In this document: positions 58,828 to 64,000 of the stretch, piece by piece | Numbering within the stretch: position 1 is the stretch's first letter | How the letters are laid out: each line of letters begins with the position of its first letter | Source: Agarilytica sp045430305 | GTDB lineage: Bacteria > Pseudomonadota > Gammaproteobacteria > Pseudomonadales > Cellvibrionaceae | Length of the DNA stretch: 64,000 nucleotides | Direction: 5' to 3' | Assembly: GCA_045430305.1 (NCBI GenBank) | Contig: JAILXW010000002.1 | Coordinates: 186,001-250,000 of the forward strand | Notes under the pieces: model-generated | Database searches by the model: none | Told to the model about the DNA's origin: nothing | The model's input: the letters and a program-made list of their open reading frames with translations, nothing else | Position numbers and translations under genes: made by a program

Positions 58828-58862
58828 AGGGCTTTCGGCAGCAGTCGCAAAGCCCTTTCTTT
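58828..58862 (+). terminator. Hairpin with T-rich tail between tpsA and tpsB
   Basis: AGGGCTTT and AAAGCCCT form an 8-bp stem with a 13-nt loop, followed by TTCTTTTGTTTTC. It starts 24 bp after the tpsA stop and looks like an intrinsic terminator, perhaps leaky so that tpsB is made at a lower level. Confidence 0.7.
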
Positions 58863-58904
58863 TGTTTTCAATATAAATTATTTCCTAATAAATAAAATTA
58901 GATA

Positions 58905-60845
58905 ATGGATCTGTTAATGACTTACCAATTTGGTCGTTCGAAAATTATTCGTCGTACCCTGCTATGGTCGAGTGCATGGTTACTCGCATCAAATGTTTCT
59001 GTTACACATGCGGCATTTTTGGAAATGCCAGATACCTCTGAAGTCCCTGAATACGAAGAGGGTAGTATGTTACTGGATCTGGAAGTGCCGGGTGTGCGCG
59101 AGCGTGACCCAGACCCGGAAGCAGGGCCAAGGCTTAATGTTAGGGAGTTTCGCCTGCAGGGCATGGTGGAGTTTCCTGAATTGGGTATTACGCGTAAAGG
59201 CTTGATTCAAAAAGTGGAAGCGCTGCGTTTTGAGTTAATGCAAGAAGATAAACAGGGCGAGACGGGTTACACCGAAGAAGAACTCGCAGACTTGGCAGAT
59301 CTTATCGGTAGTATTGAAGAGAGAACACAGGGCGACCACGTTGATGACGTTGATGTGCAACAGTTGGTGTTTTTAATTCGTGAACAGCGCCGCAAGCGCG
59401 GCGTGACACTTGGCATGATTGAAACCGTTGCCGATACCATTACACGCTACTACCGTGAAAAAGGGTTTATGCTGGCAAAAGCGTATATTCCAAAACAGCA
59501 TGTGCGTGATGGTGTGGTGACGTTAACGTTGTTATTGGGTGAGCTTGGTAACGTAAAAGTCGAAGGTAACAAAAGTTATAGCGATAAACGTATTCAATCC
59601 GTGTTTAAGAATGATATGGGCAAACCTGTTACTGCTGACAATATGGAAGAACGCTTATATTTGGTCAATGATTTACCCGGTTTATCAGTTCGCGGTTATT
59701 TTCAGCCTGGGTCGCAAATTGGAGATACAGACCTAAGTGTCAACGTGATTGAAGAAGACGCTTACGATGCAAATATTCGTATCGATAACGAAGGTTCTGA
59801 ACTTACAGGTGAGTATCGCGCGTATGTGGATGTAAGTTTATATAACCCATGGCTCATTGGTGGCCAGCTGTATATGAGTGGCTTAGCCACATTTGAGCCG
59901 GACAATTCACAATACGCTGCCATTCGTTATAGTCGAAATATCTGGGGGCCTCGTTGGCGGTTTGCGACAGGGTATTCGCAAAATGATTTTGTATTGGGGT
60001 TGGACCAGGTTAGCGACGACTCTGAAGAGGAGTCAGTGGGTGAATCGGAAGTCGTAGATGCATCTATTAAGTATGTCTTAAAGCGAAGTCGGGCACGAAA
60101 TTTTTCTATTGATTTAGTCTATCGACAAATAGAAACCCTACTGGATAGTGGGTTCGATGATAGTGCAGAACCGGATACCGCACAAAATACTCGTTTGGGT
60201 CTTAACTACGATATTGTGGATGAAAAACGTCGTATGCTACATATAGGGAATGTCTCTCTAGTGAATTCCTCTTATCAGTCTGGAACAAGTGAGGAATCGT
60301 TAGCAAATGGAAGTAAGACCTATATTAGTTACGATTATTCAATGTTGACCTTTTGGAAACCACCCTTAGTAAAGAAAGATAAGCGTATTGTTGTGAAAAG
60401 TGCTGGTCAATATGCGGGAGAAGCATTGGGGAATGTCAGCCAATTCAGTATGGCTGGCGTGAATCGGACACGTGCCTTTAAGGTGAATCGCTTTTTCTCT
60501 GATGATGCGCTTTACCTTGGTGTAGATTTTATTTTTCAAATGCCAGGTGTTGGGAATGCATCTCTTGGTGGTGAGCGTTTAAACAAAATATTTCAGCCCT
60601 ATGTATTTTTCGATTATGGTTATGGCACCATTTATTCATCGTTTGAAGGTGATGAAGAAAGTGAAAGAAATGGTACTTTTTCGGATGTCGGGCTTGGTGT
60701 GAATATTAACTTCGCGAATAGTTTGCGCGGCGGTTTATCGTATGCCGTGCCGTTACAGGAAGATGATGGTTTGGAATCAGATCCATTTACTGAAAAAGAA
60801 GAGTCGGATGGTAAGTTCTATTTTAATCTGCAATATAGTTTCTAA
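58905..60845 (+). CDS. TpsB two-partner secretion transporter (ShlB/FhaC family)
   Basis: A 646-residue outer-membrane transporter. A signal peptide covers about 1-36 (ends VTHA). An acidic N-terminal region (40-160) is longer than usual. POTRA domains lie at about 165-290: YYREKGFMLAKAYIP, VTLTLLLGELGNVKVEGN and LPGLSVRGYFQPG. The rest is a 16-strand-type barrel (ANIRIDNEGSELTGEYRAYV, INFANSLRGGLSYAVPL) ending in FNLQYSF with a terminal Phe. It recognises the TPS domain and exports TpsA. Start is ATG 58905 or 58917, both with poor ribosome binding sites. It lies 100 bp after tpsA, past a terminator-like hairpin. Confidence 0.95.
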   Translation: MDLLMTYQFGRSKIIRRTLLWSSAWLLASNVSVTHAAFLEMPDTSEVPEYEEGSMLLDLEVPGVRERDPDPEAGPRLNVREFRLQGMVEFPELGITRKGLIQKVEALRFELMQEDKQGETGYTEEELADLADLIGSIEERTQGDHVDDVDVQQLVFLIREQRRKRGVTLGMIETVADTITRYYREKGFMLAKAYIPKQHVRDGVVTLTLLLGELGNVKVEGNKSYSDKRIQSVFKNDMGKPVTADNMEERLYLVNDLPGLSVRGYFQPGSQIGDTDLSVNVIEEDAYDANIRIDNEGSELTGEYRAYVDVSLYNPWLIGGQLYMSGLATFEPDNSQYAAIRYSRNIWGPRWRFATGYSQNDFVLGLDQVSDDSEEESVGESEVVDASIKYVLKRSRARNFSIDLVYRQIETLLDSGFDDSAEPDTAQNTRLGLNYDIVDEKRRMLHIGNVSLVNSSYQSGTSEESLANGSKTYISYDYSMLTFWKPPLVKKDKRIVVKSAGQYAGEALGNVSQFSMAGVNRTRAFKVNRFFSDDALYLGVDFIFQMPGVGNASLGGERLNKIFQPYVFFDYGYGTIYSSFEGDEESERNGTFSDVGLGVNINFANSLRGGLSYAVPLQEDDGLESDPFTEKEESDGKFYFNLQYSF

Positions 60846-60873
60846 GCTGAATATATAGAAAAGTAATAGTCAT

Positions 60874-60901
60874 AAAAAAGCCCCGAATTCGGGGCTTTTT
60901 T
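60874..60901. terminator. Bidirectional terminator between tpsB and nhaD
   Basis: GCCCCGAATTCGGGGC forms a perfect stem (60880-60895) with A6 on one side and T6 on the other, between two convergent genes. Confidence 0.94.
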
Positions 60902-60930
60902 GTTTTTAAAATATCTATATTTTATTAGGC

Positions 60931-62322
60931 TTAAGCATTTATCAAAAAGTGCGCATAGATACTTGCCATATAACCTAAAGCAATTGCCCAGCTCCACTTT
61001 AGGTGACCAAAGAAGGTGTATAACCCCTTTGATTGGCCCATTAAGGCAACGCCGGCGGCGGAACCTACAGAAAGTAAGCTTCCGCCAACACCTGCAGTCA
61101 AGGTAATAAGCAGCCATTGAAAGTCACTCATTTCTGGTGACATTGTTAAAATGGCGAACATAACAGGAATGTTGTCTACCACTGCAGAGAAAACGCCAGC
61201 AAGAATATTGGCTGTTGTGGCGCCTAGCCCGCCGTAAATAAAGTCAGATATCATCGCCAAGTAGCCGATGGTGCCCAAACCGCCCACACAAAAAATTACG
61301 CCAAAAAAGAATAGTAGGGTATCCCATTCTGCTTTGGCGACTTTATTGAAAATATTAAATTCGCCCACTTTGTCGTGTTCGATTTTTTCTGTTTGTTTCA
61401 AGTAATAAGAAAAGAAGAATAAATAAGATAAGCCCATCATCATGCCGAGGTAGGGTGGCAAATGAAGTACTTGCTCAAACGAAACCGCCGTGGCGATGGT
61501 GCAAATAAATAATATGGCAATGACGATGCTGCCGTCTTTTAGTTGAATGTTTCGTTTTCCGGCTTGAGGGATTTCTTTTGGAATTGTAAAGCTCATTATA
61601 GTGGCAGGCACTAGGTAGTTGATCAGACTAGGAATAAAGAGACAGAAAAACCCAAAGAAATCTATATGGCCCGATTGCCAAACCATGAGTGTGGTAATGT
61701 CGCCAAAGGGACTGAATGCACCGCCGGCATTGGCCGCTACAACGATGTTGATAAACGCCACGGTCACGAAGTCGGGTTTATCTGCACCTACAGCAAGTAC
61801 CACTGCACCCATAAGTAGTGCGGTTGTTAAATTATCTGCGATTGGCGAGATGAAAAAAGCAAGAAACCCCGTTACCCAAAAAAGTTTACGATAGCTGAAG
61901 CCAAGCTGGATAAGCCAGTTACGCAATACTTTAAATACATGGCGTTCTGATAAGGCGTTTACATATACCATTGCGGTTAACAGGAAAAGCAGTAGCGAGG
62001 CGTATTCGATAATGTTGTGATTAAGTGCATTTTCCATAATGGCGCTGCCACCATCTACATTCTTTGACATGATGGCAACAAGCACCCATATAAGGCCTGC
62101 GGCAAGTAGCACGGGTTTGGACTTTCTCAGATGAATAAACTCTTCAGCAATAACGAGCGCATAGGCAAAAACAAATATGCCTATCGCACAAAATGCCAGA
62201 AAGTGTGAGGTTGAATTGAGGTTTGCCCCTTCTACCGAGGCAAAAGGCGCTGATGCGTGAGGCGCGCTGGCAAAGGCAAATGCCGGAAGCAGCGAAGCAA
62301 AAATAAGACTTAAGTACTTCAA
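60931..62322 (-). CDS. nhaD: Na+/H+ antiporter NhaD
   Basis: A 463-residue membrane protein of the NhaD family, ion transporter superfamily. A signal-like first segment (1-19, AFAFASA) is followed by about eleven further membrane helices. Recognisable stretches include FISPIADNLTTALLMGAV and NAGGAFSPFGDITTLMVWQSG, which are the conserved ion-path motifs, and GVFSAVVDNIPVMFAIL. It exports sodium (and lithium) in exchange for protons, useful at alkaline pH and in sea water. Monocistronic; a GC-rich hairpin lies in its leader. Confidence 0.95.
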   Translation of the reverse strand: MKYLSLIFASLLPAFAFASAPHASAPFASVEGANLNSTSHFLAFCAIGIFVFAYALVIAEEFIHLRKSKPVLLAAGLIWVLVAIMSKNVDGGSAIMENALNHNIIEYASLLLFLLTAMVYVNALSERHVFKVLRNWLIQLGFSYRKLFWVTGFLAFFISPIADNLTTALLMGAVVLAVGADKPDFVTVAFINIVVAANAGGAFSPFGDITTLMVWQSGHIDFFGFFCLFIPSLINYLVPATIMSFTIPKEIPQAGKRNIQLKDGSIVIAILFICTIATAVSFEQVLHLPPYLGMMMGLSYLFFFSYYLKQTEKIEHDKVGEFNIFNKVAKAEWDTLLFFFGVIFCVGGLGTIGYLAMISDFIYGGLGATTANILAGVFSAVVDNIPVMFAILTMSPEMSDFQWLLITLTAGVGGSLLSVGSAAGVALMGQSKGLYTFFGHLKWSWAIALGYMASIYAHFLINA

Positions 62323-62719
62323 GGTTATATCTCCGAAAAATGTTTAAAGCTGTACATGCTCGCGAATATCTGCGGCCCCTTCCGCGGGGCAGACTAGATT
62401 CGTGCACGATCAACGCGCAGGCGAGCAAAAACCAAACAGATATTCTGCTTGGCCGTGTGTATTAGTGTGCTGGTGTTATTATGCGGGCGACGAGAGGCGG
62501 AATAAGGCCTTGAGGTATCGCGGATTTTGCGCGCATTATACCCATTCGCTGGGTGTAAACAAGCGCCAAACGGCAAGCTAAGTGCTTGTTTTATTCGTAG
62601 AAATTGTTCTTTTGATCTTTATCAATTAAGCGCCGTAACACGAAAGAAAAGGGCCTGCATGAGCCATTTTCTGATGATGTTAGATAGAATGTGTGAGCAT
62701 AATTTTGGAGTAGTAAAAG
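62323..62719. other. Intergenic region between divergent nhaD and phnA-like genes
   Basis: About 400 bp carrying the promoters of both genes. The part next to nhaD contains the hairpin at 62368-62392. I see no gene; short frames on both strands overlap one another and lack signals. Confidence 0.5.
62368..62392 (-). promoter_or_regulatory. GC-rich hairpin in the nhaD leader
   Basis: On the minus strand TCTGCCCC pairs with GGGG-CC-GCAGA (a 2-nt bulge) around GCGGAA. It lies about 46 bp before the nhaD start, inside the likely leader. It may be a simple stem or part of a control element; I cannot match it to a known riboswitch. Confidence 0.35.
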
Positions 62720-63058
62720 ATGTCAGATTTACCACCGTGCCCACAGTGTGGCTCAGAATATAGTTATCAAGATCAAGCCTTATTGATTTGCCCTGAATGC
62801 GCTCATGAATGGTCCCTAGAGGCTCAGGCGAAAGAAAGCGAAGAAACACAAATCTGTGATGTAAACGGTAACCCCCTCAGCGATGGTGATTCGGTTACTG
62901 TGATAAAAGACCTAAAAGTAAAAGGAAGTTCTTCGGTAGTGAAAGTCGGAACGAAAGTAAAAAACATTCGTTTGGTCGAAGGGGATCACGACATTGACTG
63001 CAAGATAGACGGAATTGGTGCGATGAAACTCAAATCAGAGTTTGTAAAAAAAGCATAA
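62720..63058 (+). CDS. PhnA/YjdM family zinc-ribbon protein
   Basis: A 112-residue protein matching PhnA/YjdM along its full length. The N-terminal zinc ribbon has CPQCG (residues 7-11) and CPEC (29-32); the C-terminal beta domain includes ICDVNGNPLSDGDSV and VIKDLKVKGSS, and ends ALK-like MKLKSEFVKKA. Although named PhnA, the group is not the phosphonoacetate hydrolase and its role is unclear. A GGAG site precedes the ATG by about 9 bp. It is followed by a terminator shared with the next, convergent gene. Confidence 0.95.
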   Translation: MSDLPPCPQCGSEYSYQDQALLICPECAHEWSLEAQAKESEETQICDVNGNPLSDGDSVTVIKDLKVKGSSSVVKVGTKVKNIRLVEGDHDIDCKIDGIGAMKLKSEFVKKA

Positions 63059-63093
63059 GAAGGGTTAAGAAAAACTTAAGAAATAGCAGGAAC

Positions 63094-63120
63094 AAAAAAG
63101 GCCTGCATGTGCAGGCCTGT
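63094..63120. terminator. Terminator between the phnA-like gene and the right-edge gene
   Basis: GGCCTGC-ATGT-GCAGGCC stem. On the minus strand it is followed by T6, a strong terminator for the right-edge gene; the plus-strand tail (TGTTTCT) is weaker. Confidence 0.9.
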
Positions 63121-63150
63121 TTCTAAAGGGTAGTTTAGGCGTAACAGGTT

Positions 63151-64000
63151 TTAGTTACAGCTGCTTACTTGGTTCCAATTACCAGGAGCGCTTTCTTCTA
63201 TTGCCATTACAGTATTGGCATCGTTGAAGGTGCTACCCAAATAGGTACCTGTGCCGGTCGAATAATAAGAATAATATTGTTCGTAGACGCGTCCAGCGAT
63301 GACATGTTCTGATAAAGTTGTTTCAAAACATGCGGGGCCGTCAATTACCTCTACTGTGCGTATGGCTTCATTAGCCGGGTTGCCAGCAGTGTCTATTACG
63401 TTATAACGCAACAAATAGCTACCTGCGATACTGGTATCAACGCTGCCGGTGACCACGATTCTACTCGTAATATCACCATCCACATCGTCAAGGGCAGTCG
63501 CACCAGGGTCAATAAATTCACTGTTGATATCGACGGTCATAGTTGCGCCGCCAATCAAAGTAATGGTGGGTGCAACGACATCACCCACCACATTCACCGT
63601 TCGGGTAGCACTTGCAGGGTTGCCAGCTGCATCGCTAACGGAATATGTTAAGACATATTGCCCTTCAATAAATATATTCACCTCACCGGTGATGACAATG
63701 CTCGCACTGAGATCACCATCAACATTATCAATGGCGGTTGCATTTTCTTCTATATATTCAGAACCGACAAGAAGGTTCATCGGGTTATCTCCCAAGAGTG
63801 TAATAACTGGCGCTACAGTGTCTGGCGTCACTATCACCGTACGTGTTTGGGGTATCGCTTGGTTGCCCGCAGCATCAACTGCGTTGTAAGTGATTAGGTA
63901 AGTGCCTTCGTTAGAAGTGTCTACCTCTTCCACGCCAGTTGCCGTGACGGGAACACTTCCGTCTACGTTGTCAGTGGCGCTTGCACCCGAATCAATAAAC
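63151..64000 (-). CDS. Secreted DUF5011-repeat protein, 5' end outside window
   Basis: The frame is open from the right edge to the stop at 63151 (about 282 codons seen). It consists of parts of four DUF5011 Ig-like modules, each with the D-NVDG-D signature and a closing strand Y-N/S-V-x-D-A/T-AGN, then a C-terminal module of about 60 residues running from ACFETTLSEH to SSCN. The same module ends the M6 protease at 23838-26690. The catalytic or binding part of the protein lies beyond the window, so its function cannot be read. It is very likely exported, since DUF5011 modules occur in secreted and surface proteins. Confidence 0.9.
   Translation of the reverse strand, partial: FIDSGASATDNVDGSVPVTATGVEEVDTSNEGTYLITYNAVDAAGNQAIPQTRTVIVTPDTVAPVITLLGDNPMNLLVGSEYIEENATAIDNVDGDLSASIVITGEVNIFIEGQYVLTYSVSDAAGNPASATRTVNVVGDVVAPTITLIGGATMTVDINSEFIDPGATALDDVDGDITSRIVVTGSVDTSIAGSYLLRYNVIDTAGNPANEAIRTVEVIDGPACFETTLSEHVIAGRVYEQYYSYYSTGTGTYLGSTFNDANTVMAIEESAPGNWNQVSSCN

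Overview
The window looks like chromosomal DNA of a marine gammaproteobacterium. The Cellvibrio/Saccharophagus/Teredinibacter-like group is my best guess, by inference only. Reasons: the core genes are typically gammaproteobacterial (glnA and ntrBC with an enteric-style sigma-54 control region, thiI with a rhodanese tail, typA, a Pseudomonas-type isocitrate lyase). Around them sit long secreted proteins with Pro-Thr linkers and DUF5011-type Ig modules, an NhaD sodium antiporter and a very large two-partner secretion locus. I found no tRNA, rRNA, insertion sequence, integrase or CRISPR array.

Layout. 1-1872 (minus): secreted PHB-depolymerase-type esterase, cut by the left edge inside a Pro-Thr linker. 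3000-6774 (minus): DUF924 protein, an unknown protein and an M16 peptidase. 6990-7514: His/Lys-rich exported protein. 7606-11033 (minus): ntrC, ntrB and a DUF4124 lipid-free envelope protein. 11213-12619 (minus): glnA, whose promoter region is shared with divergent thiI (12930-14432). 14597-18347: membrane-anchored unknown, outer-membrane barrel, typA, short AraC-type regulator. 18869-23623: ABC exporter, YjbQ, soluble chemotaxis-type protein, class V aminotransferase. 23838-26690 (minus): secreted M6 metalloprotease. 27654-30091: TetR regulator with a MetX-like hydrolase, then a Spy/CpxP-like protein. 30136-32112: HD-GYP phosphodiesterase head to head with a stand-alone DUF3391 membrane protein. 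32371-33957: isocitrate lyase. 34766-60845: tpsA/tpsB. 60931-64000: nhaD, a PhnA/YjdM protein and the 3' part of another secreted DUF5011 protein.

The dominant feature is the two-partner secretion locus. A single 24-kb gene encodes an 8012-residue exoprotein (TpsA) with a haemagglutinin-type secretion domain, a long beta-helix-like part and thousands of residues of degenerate repeats in several recognisable dialects. Its POTRA/barrel transporter (TpsB) follows directly. It is probably a giant surface adhesin or fibre.

How the parts connect. NtrB/NtrC should control glnA through a sigma-54 promoter and two NtrC sites that I can place at almost the same distances as in E. coli glnAp2; a further NtrC-like site lies upstream of ntrB. 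The HD-GYP/DUF3391 pair suggests cyclic-di-GMP turnover, which often governs large adhesins, but the sequence shows no direct link to tpsA. The PHB depolymerase, M6 protease and right-edge protein form an exported-enzyme theme and share accessory modules.
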